A stretch of 14,034 nucleotides of DNA from Spirosoma fluviale (GCA_945906915.1 CAMDSI010000038.1:1-14034), one strand, 5' to 3'. Positions 1 through 7,649 are shown, counted from the stretch's first letter. Notes: generated by a model not told the origin, from the letters alone. Made by a program: numbers and translations.

Positions 1-396
1 GGTGCGACGGATTACGTAGTTAAGCCAATCAAATTACGCGCACTTATCAGCCGTATAAATGCCTTATTAACACGCGAGGCAGTGGTTCCAGAATCGAAAA
101 ATGACCGAATTTCCATAGGTGATTTAGTCATTGATCGTGTTCAATATGCTGCTACATTTCAAGGTCGTGCGCTGATTTTACCTAAAAAAGAATTTGAATT
201 ACTTTCTTTCTTAGCGAAAAACCCGAACAAGGTTTTCAATCGCGATGAATTATTGGAGAAGGTTTGGGGAGCGGATGTATTTGTAGTGGAACGCACAGTG
301 GATGTGCATATCCGTAAACTGCGCGAGAAAATTCCTGAATATTATATCAAAACATTGAAAGGCGTAGGCTATTTATTTTCAATCGAGAAAGCCTAA
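1..396 (+). CDS. OmpR/PhoB-family response regulator, C-terminal part (5' end outside window)
   Basis: DNA-binding response regulator of a two-component system. The frame is open from the first base, so the gene begins upstream; the GTG at 82 is internal and not its start. Visible residues 1-9 (GATDYVVKP) are the end of the receiver domain, including the conserved Lys-Pro (K8-P9) that helps the phosphorylation switch, followed by the last receiver helix. After a short linker, residues 37-130 form a winged-helix effector domain of the PhoB type: the EFELLSFLAKNP helix, the recognition-helix stretch ERTVDVHIRKLREKI, and the KTLKGVGYLF wing. The phospho-acceptor aspartate is outside the window, and no sensor kinase is visible. 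The next gene starts 30 bases downstream, so co-transcription is possible. The family is secure; the regulon cannot be read from the sequence. Confidence 0.93.
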   Translation, partial: GATDYVVKPIKLRALISRINALLTREAVVPESKNDRISIGDLVIDRVQYAATFQGRALILPKKEFELLSFLAKNPNKVFNRDELLEKVWGADVFVVERTVDVHIRKLREKIPEYYIKTLKGVGYLFSIEKA

Positions 397-426
397 TTGC
401 CCATTTTTAGGTAAATTGCATCCTGA

Positions 427-1920
427 ATGATGCGCCTAATTTCCACCTTTATTTTTTGTCTCCTATCTACCTGTCTATTGGCAGATGGTCCGAAGCGTGA
501 GTTAAGAGGAGTTTGGATAGCTACGGTTCAAAACATCGATTGGCCCAGTCCTCATAATTACGATGGGGCCAAACAAAAATCCGAATTTATCGACCTATTG
601 AATTCCCATCAGAAAACGGGAATAAACGCGCTATTTGTCCAAATCAGAACAGCTTCAGACGCGCTTTACGCAAAAAGCGCGGAACCCTGGACTACCTATC
701 TTTCCGGGAAACAAGGTCAGGCACCAAGTCCCTATTACGATCCTTTGGAATTTATGATTGATCAATCCCACGCAAGGGGAATGGAATTTCATGCTTGGTT
801 GAATTTAAATCGAGCCTCGATGTCATCTCGCTCTCTTTTGAGCTCAGAACATGTGGCCAGAAAGCATCCTGAATGGCTTTTGTCTTATAATGGACAATTA
901 CTTTTTGATTTTGGTATTCCAGCTGTTCGTCATTATATCGCCGGACTTGTTCGCAATATCATCGTAAATTACGACGTAGATGGGATACATTTTGACGATT
1001 ATTTTTATCCCTATCCTGATCCGAAATCGAAATTAGCCGATCAAGATACCTATGAAAAATACCGACTTCCCGGCGAGAAAATAGATGACTGGAGGCGCCG
1101 AAATACGAGTGCCTTAATTCAAGAGATTTCAGAGACGATTAAAAGTACTAATTCGAAAATCAAGTTTGGAATTAGTCCTTTCGGGATTTGGCGACACAAG
1201 AAAAATGATCCGATCAATGGCTCACCCACTTCGCGAGGCTTGCAATCTTATGATGATTTATATGCAGATACCGATCATTGGTTAAAGCAAGGCTGGTTAG
1301 ATTACATTGCTCCGCAATTGTATTGGGATACGGCACATCGGGTGGCGCCCTTTAAGCCTTTAGCGGACTGGTGGAATGAGCACTCGTATGGAAAACCGGT
1401 TTATTTCGGAATGGCGTCGTATCATTTAGCGGATGTATGGACGAATAAAGAGATGAAAAAGCAGGTGGAAATCAGCCGAAGTATGTCTAATGGACAGGGT
1501 TTGATCTTTTATAGTTCAACTTCTTTGACAAAAAATACAAAAGCTTTTCGCGATACCTTACGCAGAAATTATTTTGCGCATCAGGCCTTATTACCTACCA
1601 CACCTTGGCTAGATAGTATAGCCCCTCATGCACCGACGCAAGTATTTTTAGCCCATAAGAAACTGACCTGGGAAGCAGGGGAAGAATCGGATGATAAAGA
1701 TCCGGTGGCCTATTATGTAGTATATCGCATCCCTAAACAGGATAAAAAATACCTAGAAGATCCTAAGAACATCATTTTCAAAGGAAAGGCAAATGAAGTA
1801 ATTTTGAAACAAGATGAGCTGATACCGGGTTATGGATTTACTGTAACGGCCTTTGATCGACTGCACAATGAAAGTAGACCGAGTGCCGTTCAGTGGATAA
1901 AACCGGCGATCAACGATTAA
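427..1920 (+). CDS. Secreted GHL10/YngK-like (DUF187) glycosidase-family protein with C-terminal FnIII-like domain
   Basis: Predicted extracytoplasmic glycoside-hydrolase-like protein. Residues 1-19 are a signal peptide (hydrophobic core, then LLA before D20). C16 in a poor lipobox (LSTC) leaves lipoprotein anchoring possible. The mature protein opens with RELRGVWIATVQNIDWPS, a hallmark of the GHL10 (YngK/UPF0748) family, and continues as a TIM-barrel-type domain to about residue 385. Family-like segments are FHAWLNLNR (121-129), DGIHFDDYFYP (185-195), GISPFGIWR (248-256) and YIAPQLYW (293-300). The acidic cluster D185-D191 is a candidate for catalytic or substrate contacts. Residues about 399-490 look like a fibronectin type III module (VAYYVVYRI, GYGFTVTAFDRLHNES). 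Relatives are proposed to act on glycans, possibly peptidoglycan-related, but the substrate here is not shown. ATGs at 427 and 430 are equally usable starts. It leads a close-packed gene set. Confidence 0.9.
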   Translation: MMRLISTFIFCLLSTCLLADGPKRELRGVWIATVQNIDWPSPHNYDGAKQKSEFIDLLNSHQKTGINALFVQIRTASDALYAKSAEPWTTYLSGKQGQAPSPYYDPLEFMIDQSHARGMEFHAWLNLNRASMSSRSLLSSEHVARKHPEWLLSYNGQLLFDFGIPAVRHYIAGLVRNIIVNYDVDGIHFDDYFYPYPDPKSKLADQDTYEKYRLPGEKIDDWRRRNTSALIQEISETIKSTNSKIKFGISPFGIWRHKKNDPINGSPTSRGLQSYDDLYADTDHWLKQGWLDYIAPQLYWDTAHRVAPFKPLADWWNEHSYGKPVYFGMASYHLADVWTNKEMKKQVEISRSMSNGQGLIFYSSTSLTKNTKAFRDTLRRNYFAHQALLPTTPWLDSIAPHAPTQVFLAHKKLTWEAGEESDDKDPVAYYVVYRIPKQDKKYLEDPKNIIFKGKANEVILKQDELIPGYGFTVTAFDRLHNESRPSAVQWIKPAIND

Positions 1921-1930
1921 ATGACGCATT

Positions 1931-2977
1931 ATGCATTTAAAAATTAAAGAGATTACAGACGAGACGATCGATACAAAGACGATCCATTTTTGGCAACCGA
2001 TTCACGATGCGTTGCATTATTTATCAGGTCAATTCCTAACCGTTATTCCGGAGATAGAGGGCAAAAAAGTGCGTAGAAGTTATAGCCTATCATCTTCTTC
2101 CAAGACCGATATGTCCCCAGCGATCACCGTAAAACGTATCGAAGGCGGATTAGTATCTAACTTTCTATGCGATACGTTAAAAGAAGGCGATAGCCTGGAG
2201 GTATTGGAACCGATGGGGAATTTTTCCGTAGAACCAGATCCCTCTGCTTCTAAAAACTACGTCTTCGTAGGTGCTGGATCAGGTATTACTCCCTTGCTTT
2301 CGATGATTAAAACCATTCTCCACGGGGAGCCATTATCGAAGGTTCACCTGATCTATGGTTCGCGCCACGAGGATCAAATTATCTTTAAAAAAGTACTGGA
2401 TTCGCTGGAAGGCTCCTATTCGTCCCGCCTGAAAGTATTGCACGTCATTTCTCAGCCCGCGGCGAATTGGCCAGGCTTGAAAGGTCGTATTAACCAAGCT
2501 TCCATCGTCTATTATTTAAAACAAGAGTTAGCATTAGATATCGCAGCGGCACATTATTACCTTTGCGGACCGCAAGGAATGATGAGCGAAGTTCAATCCT
2601 CATTACACATGTTTGATGTGCCTGAGGGCCAAATTCACCAGGAATCTTTTGGGGTGGTGGCAAGTGATGCGATAGAGCAAGCCGAAGAGGATGGCTCGTT
2701 ACAAACGCAGGAAGTAACCCTGATCTACGAAGGAAAAGAACATAAAATAACGGTTCAGCCCAGCGAAACCATCTTAGAGGCGGCTTTAGAAGCCGATATC
2801 GACATCCCTTATTCCTGCCAAGCGGGCATGTGCACAGCTTGCATGGGTCTTTGCAAAAGTGGTAAAGTGGGAATGGATGAAGAAGACGGTTTAACCCCTG
2901 GCGAAATCGACAAGGGCTATATTTTAACCTGTGTGGCTCATCCATTGAGCGCGGGAGTGGTGATTGACTTAGATTAA
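1931..2977 (+). CDS. PaaE-like ferredoxin-NAD(P)H reductase with C-terminal 2Fe-2S domain
   Basis: Flavin/iron-sulfur electron-transfer protein that passes electrons from NAD(P)H through FAD to a plant-type 2Fe-2S centre and on to a partner. Three domains are visible. The FAD-binding barrel has the RSYS motif (49-52). The nucleotide-binding domain has GAGSGITP (114-121) and the CGPQGMM motif (212-218) near the end of the reductase module. The ferredoxin domain (about 260-348) has cluster ligands C296, C301, C304 and C334 in C-x4-C-x2-C-x29-C spacing. The order and the length of 348 fit PaaE, the reductase of phenylacetyl-CoA epoxidase, and the related Hcr/HmpX-type reductases. No paaABCD or other oxygenase gene is present, so the electron acceptor is unknown and a paa name would be premature. 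It lies 10 bases after the glycosidase-family gene and 1 base before the peptidase gene, suggesting co-translation. Confidence 0.93.
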   Translation: MHLKIKEITDETIDTKTIHFWQPIHDALHYLSGQFLTVIPEIEGKKVRRSYSLSSSSKTDMSPAITVKRIEGGLVSNFLCDTLKEGDSLEVLEPMGNFSVEPDPSASKNYVFVGAGSGITPLLSMIKTILHGEPLSKVHLIYGSRHEDQIIFKKVLDSLEGSYSSRLKVLHVISQPAANWPGLKGRINQASIVYYLKQELALDIAAAHYYLCGPQGMMSEVQSSLHMFDVPEGQIHQESFGVVASDAIEQAEEDGSLQTQEVTLIYEGKEHKITVQPSETILEAALEADIDIPYSCQAGMCTACMGLCKSGKVGMDEEDGLTPGEIDKGYILTCVAHPLSAGVVIDLD

Positions 2978-2978
2978 T

Positions 2979-4682
2979 ATGAAAAAGAGAACATTTTTGC
3001 CGGCAGATTTTCAATTAAGTACCTGGGAATCGGTATTGCCCTATTTTGAGAAATTAAGCGCGACGCAGATTTCAAGCATTACTGATCTGAAGGCGTTCTG
3101 CACGAACCGCTCAGAATTAGAGTCCTATCTGTCGGAAAACTTCGCGTGGCGCTATATCAAGATGTCTTGCGATAACCAAAACGAGACTTTGCAAACAAAC
3201 TACGCACAATTCGTCAATGAAATCATGCCAAACGCCTCTGTTTTCGATGATGCTTGGAATAAAAAAGTGATCGAAAGTCCTTTCGTCAGCGAGCTGACTG
3301 AAACCGGTTTTCCGGTGATGTTGCGAGGGATGAAAAAAGCGATTGAGATCTTCCGCGAGGAGAATATCCCTTTATTTACGGAGTTACAGAATTTAGAAAC
3401 CAATTACGGCGCCTTGACGGGTGCTTTAATGGTAACCATAAAAGGCGAAGAGAAAACCATGCAACAAGCAGGCGCTCTCCTAGAGTCTACGGATCGTGCC
3501 GAGCGCGAAGACGTGTACCAGACGATGGTTCAAAAGAGATTAACGATCAAAAACGAGTTGAATGATTTGTATACATCGTTGATCGAGAAGCGTCATCAAG
3601 TGGCTTTGAATGCCGGATTCGAAAACTACCGCGATTATGCTTTCGCGAGCTTAGGTCGATTTGATTACGGTCCGGCGGAATGTTTTGAGTTTCATGAGGC
3701 GGTGGCTGAGACGGTCGTTCCTTTGCTAAATGATGCGGCTTCGAAACGCAAAAAGGAAATGAAGTTAGATGCGTTAAAACCATTTGATAAGTCGGTAGAT
3801 CCTTTAGGTCGTGGACCTTTGAAACCATTTGAGACTGGGGAAGAATTGTTAGAAAAAACGATCGGGGTTTTTGACGAAATGGATCCGTTCTTAGGCAATT
3901 GCCTGAAGGAAATGGTGACGCTGGATCGTTTTGATTTAGATTCTCGTAAGGGAAAGAATCCGGGTGGATATAATTATCCCTTGGAGGAAACGGGTTATCC
4001 ATTCATTTTCATGAATGCGGCAGGAACGGTGCGCGACGTGGTGACTTTATTACATGAAGGAGGACATGCGGTGCACAGTATTTTGACCAAAGACTTAGCA
4101 CTTAATTCCTTCCGTAATTTTCCATCCGAAGTGGCAGAACTTGCCTCTATGAGTATGGAATTGATGACGATGGACCTTTGGGATAAGTATTTTACAAATC
4201 CGGACGAAGCGAAGCGCGCGAAAATCAAGCATCTCGAAGATATTTTAGAAACCTTGCCCTGGGTAGCTACCATTGATGCTTTCCAACACTGGGTATACGA
4301 AAATCCTACTCACACGGTGGCGCAACGCGAAGAAAAGTGGAACGAGATTGTTGCGAAATTCTCGGATTCGGTGACGGATTGGAACGGATTAGCGGAGGTG
4401 AAATCTAATATTTGGCAGAAACAATTGCACCTTTTTGAAGTGCCATTCTACTATATTGAATATGCGATTGCGCAGTTAGGTGCGCTAGCGGTTTGGCGTA
4501 ATTATTGCCATAACCCGAAGAAAGCACTCGAGCAATACCTTGCCGCGCTTTCTCTTGGATATACGCAGCCGATGAAAACCATTTATGCCACAGCCGGAAT
4601 CGAATTCAATTTCAGCAAATCTTATATTCAAGAATTAATGAACTTTTTAGCGGATCAAATTAAAAAAATCGAGGAAAATTAG
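2979..4682 (+). CDS. M3-family zinc oligoendopeptidase (PepF-like)
   Basis: Cytoplasmic metallopeptidase expected to cleave short peptides. There is no signal peptide. The N-terminal part (about 115-190) resembles the oligopeptidase F N-terminal helical domain (NYGALTGALMVTIKGEE). The M3 catalytic domain fills about 205-560. The zinc site is HEGGH at 359-363 (ligands H359 and H363, catalytic E360), with E387 in SEVAELAS as the expected third ligand. The substrate-side tyrosines in FYYIEYAIAQLGA (near 490) also fit the family. At 567 residues it is close to the usual 550-600 for bacterial M3 oligoendopeptidases and appears intact. The start follows the previous stop by one base (TAATATG), which supports coupling. 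It probably recycles peptides; nothing ties it functionally to the two preceding genes except adjacency. Confidence 0.95.
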   Translation: MKKRTFLPADFQLSTWESVLPYFEKLSATQISSITDLKAFCTNRSELESYLSENFAWRYIKMSCDNQNETLQTNYAQFVNEIMPNASVFDDAWNKKVIESPFVSELTETGFPVMLRGMKKAIEIFREENIPLFTELQNLETNYGALTGALMVTIKGEEKTMQQAGALLESTDRAEREDVYQTMVQKRLTIKNELNDLYTSLIEKRHQVALNAGFENYRDYAFASLGRFDYGPAECFEFHEAVAETVVPLLNDAASKRKKEMKLDALKPFDKSVDPLGRGPLKPFETGEELLEKTIGVFDEMDPFLGNCLKEMVTLDRFDLDSRKGKNPGGYNYPLEETGYPFIFMNAAGTVRDVVTLLHEGGHAVHSILTKDLALNSFRNFPSEVAELASMSMELMTMDLWDKYFTNPDEAKRAKIKHLEDILETLPWVATIDAFQHWVYENPTHTVAQREEKWNEIVAKFSDSVTDWNGLAEVKSNIWQKQLHLFEVPFYYIEYAIAQLGALAVWRNYCHNPKKALEQYLAALSLGYTQPMKTIYATAGIEFNFSKSYIQELMNFLADQIKKIEEN

Positions 4683-4702
4683 GGGGACGAAGTCCTATTC
4701 CT

Positions 4703-4710
4703 TATTTTTG
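4703..4710 (+). promoter_or_regulatory. Possible -7 promoter element (TATTTTTG) for the small lipoprotein gene
   Basis: The octamer matches the Bacteroidota primary-sigma element TAnnTTTG exactly and lies 22 bases before the ATG, which would give a very short leader. No TTTG is seen at the expected -33 position, so this is a half-match that could occur by chance. Confidence 0.35.
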
Positions 4711-4732
4711 CGTAGAATTATTACACAGCCAT

Positions 4733-4981
4733 ATGAAATTATCTAATTTACTTTCTTTAGTAGCAGTTTTAGCGGTAGCCACCTCATGTGATTACCAAAA
4801 AAACAATACCATCAAACAAAAAGACCTACACAAAGGCGATGAGTACGTGTATGGCGTTCACCCAGATAGTGCGGCAGTACAATCGAAGTTAACTTACGAT
4901 GCTAAGCCAGAGCTAGAAGTGAAAGCAAATGCCATCCGTGAGAAATTATTCAAAGGAAAAGCGATTAATCAAGGAAACTAA
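4733..4981 (+). CDS. Small predicted lipoprotein of unknown function
   Basis: An 82-residue protein that I do not recognise. Residues 1-18 are a lipoprotein signal peptide (K2, hydrophobic core LLSLVAVLAVA) ending in the lipobox VATSC, with C19 as the lipidated cysteine. The mature chain is only about 64 residues, strongly polar and rich in Lys, Asp and Glu, with no second cysteine and no membrane segment. It has a central YVYGVHPDSAAVQSK stretch and a likely C-terminal helix (about 59-76). It begins 50 bases after the peptidase gene, behind a possible promoter element, and is followed by a good terminator, so it may be its own short transcript. The gene call is supported by the lipobox, the start position and the terminator placement; no function is offered. 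Confidence 0.8.
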   Translation: MKLSNLLSLVAVLAVATSCDYQKNNTIKQKDLHKGDEYVYGVHPDSAAVQSKLTYDAKPELEVKANAIREKLFKGKAINQGN

Positions 4982-5004
4982 TTCCTGTTAACATAGATTG
5001 TAAG

Positions 5005-5028
5005 AAGCCGGTTTATCCGGCTTTTTTT
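5005..5028 (+). terminator. Intrinsic terminator after the small lipoprotein gene
   Basis: A perfect 7-bp stem (AAGCCGG / CCGGCTT) with a 5-base loop (TTTAT), followed by five further T residues, lies 24 bases after the lipoprotein stop. On the minus strand the same hairpin is not followed by a T-run, so it mainly serves the plus-strand gene. Confidence 0.85.
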
Positions 5029-5055
5029 ATGTCCGGGAAGGTGGTCGCGCGTGGA

Positions 5056-5502
5056 CTAATGCAAAATCATCTCCCGCAAAAACGTCAATTGATAAATTCC
5101 AGCCACATAAATAAGCGACCAGATCAGCGATGAAATTCCCATCAAGAATAGAATTCTTGGCGTCGGCACTTTAAATGACAAGGACAATAAACTGCCTCCA
5201 ATCGGCGTGAAAATCAAGGGGGTTAACGCGGCAATTCCTTTCATTCCAAATCGTTGCCAGATATCAACGGCATATCGAATGCGTTTAGAAAAAATCTTCG
5301 GTTTTGTTGTGCGGTATTTAGCGATCAAGCCCAGGATGGCTTTTCCCAAGGTAACAATAATCGTTACCGTAGCCATCGCTCCCAGCCACGTAAATAGCAC
5401 AGTCTCGTACCAGGTCAAGCCTAGGCTAAATCCCGTAATGGGACCAGCTATAAACTTCAATCCCGTGGCGATCATTACACCAGAATAGGCTGCCCAAGAC
5501 AT
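5056..5502 (-). CDS. Small multi-pass membrane protein coupled to dsbD (possibly small multidrug export/DedA-like)
   Basis: A 148-residue integral membrane protein with hydrophobic segments at about 5-26, 33-61, 86-110 and 115-138. A basic loop (KYRTTKPKIFSKRIR, 62-76) lies between the second and third. The third contains the Pro/Gly-rich AALTPLIFTPIGGSLL, which suggests a re-entrant or broken helix as in small multidrug export (PF06695-like) or DedA/VTT-type proteins. That family link is from memory of motif style and is weak. It has no cysteine, so it cannot itself take part in thiol exchange. Its ATG shares the final A of the dsbD stop codon (TAATG), a layout typical of translational re-initiation, so it should be made in step with DsbD. 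Transport, membrane-protein support or an unrelated role all remain possible. Confidence 0.8.
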   Translation of the reverse strand: MSWAAYSGVMIATGLKFIAGPITGFSLGLTWYETVLFTWLGAMATVTIIVTLGKAILGLIAKYRTTKPKIFSKRIRYAVDIWQRFGMKGIAALTPLIFTPIGGSLLSLSFKVPTPRILFLMGISSLIWSLIYVAGIYQLTFLREMILH

Positions 5503-7499
5503 TATTTCGCAGTTTGATAGATGGATTTACCTTCGTCTAAGAAGCTAACAAAGTGAGAAACATTCGCATCGAATGCGACAGGTTGTACCATCGGTTTATC
5601 GTCTTTACGTGGATCTAATAAAACGTAATGCGGTTGCGCGTTTGAGTTGAAGCGGGAGATTTGGAAGTCGAGGTTTTGGTCCCCTAAGGTCTTTTTCTCC
5701 TGCCCATCTACTTTCGAGGTATACCATTTCGAAGCAGGTAATTCCGTCTTGTCATCGCAATACAAGGCCGCTACCACATAATCGTTTTTTAGTCGCTGTA
5801 ACACGGAAGGATCCGACCAAACGTATTCCTCCATCTTACGGCAATTCACACATCCGTGGCCCGTGAAGTCGATAAACAAAGGTTTGTTTGCCTTCAACGC
5901 AGCCGCTTTCGCCTGCTCGAAATCGAAATAACCAGTTAATCCCAAAGGCAATTCTAAGAAATCACCATACAAGGCGTCGTTTTTTTGTGCGGGAACTTCA
6001 GCTGTTTGAGATCCTTTGAAATCCTGTGAATTCATCGGTGGCAACCAGCCCGAAAGCCCTTTCAACGGCGCTCCGAACATCCCTGGAACCAGGTAAATAA
6101 CAAAGGCTAACACAGCCGTCGCAAACAAAGTGCGCGGAACCGATAAATTCTTCGATGGCCCATCATGTGGCAAGGAAATTTTTCCAAATAAATACAAGGT
6201 CAAAGCGGTAAAGATCGCAATCCAAATCGCTAAAAATATCTCTCTATCCAATAGATGCCAATGGTATACCTGATCTGCTACACTTAAGAATTTGAAGGCT
6301 AATGCGATTTCTAGGAAACCAAGCACCACTTTCACCTCGTTCATCCAATTGCCCGACTTAGGCAATTTCTGCATGAAGCCGGGGAAGATGGCGAATAGCG
6401 TAAATGGAATGGCGAAAGCTAAAGAGAAGCCGAGCATTCCAATAATTGGCTTCAGAAAAGCTCCTTGCGACGCCGCAATAAGAATCGATCCAGCAAGCGG
6501 TCCAGTGCAAGAAAAGGAGACTAATACTAAAGTGAAGGCCATAAAGAAGACACCGATGAATCCTCCTTTGTCCGATTTCGCATCGACAGTATTCACTAAG
6601 TTCGAAGGTAATACAATTTCAAAAGCTCCTAAAAAGGAAATACCGAAAAGAATAAAAATCGTGAAGAATAGCATGTTCGGGATCCAATGCGTGCTAAGGA
6701 AATTTGCAAAACTTGCTCCCGCGAAGAAGGCTAATAGCGTACCAAAAAACACATAAATCAAAACGATAAATCCCCCGTACAAGAAGGCTAAACTTTTCCC
6801 TCCCTTTTGTTTCGTAAAGAAACTCACGGTCATCGGAATTAGCGGATAGACACAAGGGGTCAATAAAGCCAGAAAACCGGCGCCTAAAGCGATCCAGAAG
6901 AACATAAATAAAGATTCGTCTTCTGGGGTTTCGGCGACTGGGGCAGGAGTCACTGGTGTTTGCGCGGGAACTTCGATGACAGGGGCCACTGGCGTTTCGG
7001 CTTTGGCCGTATCTATCACCGCAGACGCATCTGCCTTCCCTGTTAAACTAAATATGCCTCTGATCGGGACACAAAGTCCAGATACGTTCGAGCAAGACTG
7101 AGAATCGTAAGAACCCTCGATTTTATAATCCGCAGCCGTAATTTTTATCTTTTGACGAAATTCTCCTTGACCCGTAAAATAGGTATAAGTGCCGTTCCAA
7201 ATCTCCGTATCCAATTTAGAGTGGGGATTGATGGCTTTTAATCCACCGATGGTTTGAAAACCTGAACCGGGTTTAAATGTAACGGTAGTGACGGTAGGCC
7301 CTAAGTCTTTGTCAAAATCCGATGAATACAAATACCAGTCCTTTTCAATGGCTACTTTAAAAATGACGTCTGCCTGCTCCCCTACTTTAGGATTAGCTGG
7401 CTTGATCGACCAAGACCATTTAGCGGGAGTGATCTTTTCAGCCAAGGCCGGAATGGCCATAAACGCAAGCAAAAGAAAGGCAATATATTTTAATTTCAT
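5502..7499 (-). CDS. dsbD: Thiol:disulfide interchange protein DsbD (three-domain)
   Basis: Inner-membrane reductase that carries electrons from cytoplasmic thioredoxin to periplasmic substrates such as disulfide isomerases and cytochrome c maturation factors. With the start at MKLKYIAF it has 665 residues and a clear signal peptide (cleavage near ALA-E21); an in-frame ATG eight codons upstream would spoil this signal and is not preferred. The N-terminal periplasmic domain carries C136 and C143 (SCSNVSGLCVP). A Pro-rich linker (168-192) leads to the membrane domain (about 199-475, roughly eight helices), with its redox pair C216 (TPCVYPLIP) and C331 (SFSCTGP). The C-terminal thioredoxin-like domain has CVNC (550-553) in FTGHGCVNCRKME, plus an extra C581. 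All three redox pairs are present, so the electron relay looks complete. It is transcribed away from glyA and overlaps the next gene by one base. Confidence 0.96.
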   Translation of the reverse strand: MKLKYIAFLLLAFMAIPALAEKITPAKWSWSIKPANPKVGEQADVIFKVAIEKDWYLYSSDFDKDLGPTVTTVTFKPGSGFQTIGGLKAINPHSKLDTEIWNGTYTYFTGQGEFRQKIKITAADYKIEGSYDSQSCSNVSGLCVPIRGIFSLTGKADASAVIDTAKAETPVAPVIEVPAQTPVTPAPVAETPEDESLFMFFWIALGAGFLALLTPCVYPLIPMTVSFFTKQKGGKSLAFLYGGFIVLIYVFFGTLLAFFAGASFANFLSTHWIPNMLFFTIFILFGISFLGAFEIVLPSNLVNTVDAKSDKGGFIGVFFMAFTLVLVSFSCTGPLAGSILIAASQGAFLKPIIGMLGFSLAFAIPFTLFAIFPGFMQKLPKSGNWMNEVKVVLGFLEIALAFKFLSVADQVYHWHLLDREIFLAIWIAIFTALTLYLFGKISLPHDGPSKNLSVPRTLFATAVLAFVIYLVPGMFGAPLKGLSGWLPPMNSQDFKGSQTAEVPAQKNDALYGDFLELPLGLTGYFDFEQAKAAALKANKPLFIDFTGHGCVNCRKMEEYVWSDPSVLQRLKNDYVVAALYCDDKTELPASKWYTSKVDGQEKKTLGDQNLDFQISRFNSNAQPHYVLLDPRKDDKPMVQPVAFDANVSHFVSFLDEGKSIYQTAK

Positions 7500-7520
7500 G
7501 TATGTCTCGAAATGCAAAAT

Positions 7521-7528
7521 CAAAATTA
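7521..7528 (-). promoter_or_regulatory. Possible -7 promoter element (TAATTTTG on the minus strand) for dsbD
   Basis: Read on the minus strand this is an exact match to TAnnTTTG, 21 bases before the preferred dsbD start, supporting a short-leader transcript for dsbD and its coupled membrane gene. No clean TTTG is visible at the usual -33 distance. Confidence 0.4.
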
Positions 7529-7604
7529 AGAAAAAACAGGGGAAACATCGTGATATTTGTCTTATTATCCCGTGTTTTCATTTTTCAATTCGGAGAAAAA
7601 AACG

Positions 7605-7612
7605 TATTTTTG
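7605..7612 (+). promoter_or_regulatory. Possible -7 promoter element (TATTTTTG) for glyA-tatC-uup
   Basis: Exact match to the Bacteroidota TAnnTTTG element, 37 bases before the glyA ATG, in the 150-base divergent region. A TTTTTC run at 7581-7586 lies at about the right distance for a degenerate -33 element. The implied leader of about 30 bases is too short for a folate or glycine riboswitch. Confidence 0.5.
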
Positions 7613-7649
7613 ACCTTTCAAATTGTAATCCCGAACCCATTCGATTTTT

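Larger units (their letters stand above)
7500..7649. other. Divergent intergenic region between dsbD and glyA
   Basis: This 150-base AT-rich spacer holds one TAnnTTTG match facing each way (at 7521-7528 and 7605-7612). No hairpin with a T-run, no long inverted repeat suggesting an operator and no small gene were found. Confidence 0.6.

Noticed and set aside
82..396. GTG at 82 as the start of a 104-residue stand-alone DNA-binding protein
   Set aside because: The frame is open to the window edge and encodes the receiver-domain end with its Lys-Pro, so this is a truncated full response regulator.
2490..3014. 174-codon minus-strand open frame opposite the reductase gene
   Set aside because: It lies antisense to a gene with clear FAD, NAD and 2Fe-2S motifs. 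Its Arg/Pro/Leu/His-rich, low-complexity translation has no recognisable motif, so it is a shadow frame.
3547..4002. 151-codon minus-strand open frame opposite the M3 peptidase
   Set aside because: It is antisense to the peptidase coding region, rich in Pro, His and Ser with no domain pattern, and no upstream signals were found.
4685..4695. Hairpin GGAC-GAA-GTCC just after the peptidase stop, as a terminator
   Set aside because: The stem is only 4 bp with a 3-base loop, and the T-run comes 10 bases later, so it is too weak to call.
6292..6756. 154-codon plus-strand open frame opposite dsbD
   Set aside because: It overlaps the dsbD membrane domain, whose helices and cysteines are well supported. 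The Lys/Pro-rich translation is the expected antisense artefact.
7500..7523. Eight-codon upstream extension of dsbD
   Set aside because: The extra residues (MILHFETY) would precede the basic start of a normal signal peptide, so the internal ATG at 7499 is the better start.
7613..7649. Riboswitch in the glyA leader (glycine or tetrahydrofolate)
   Set aside because: The leader after the likely promoter is only about 30 bases and lacks any conserved aptamer-like structure.
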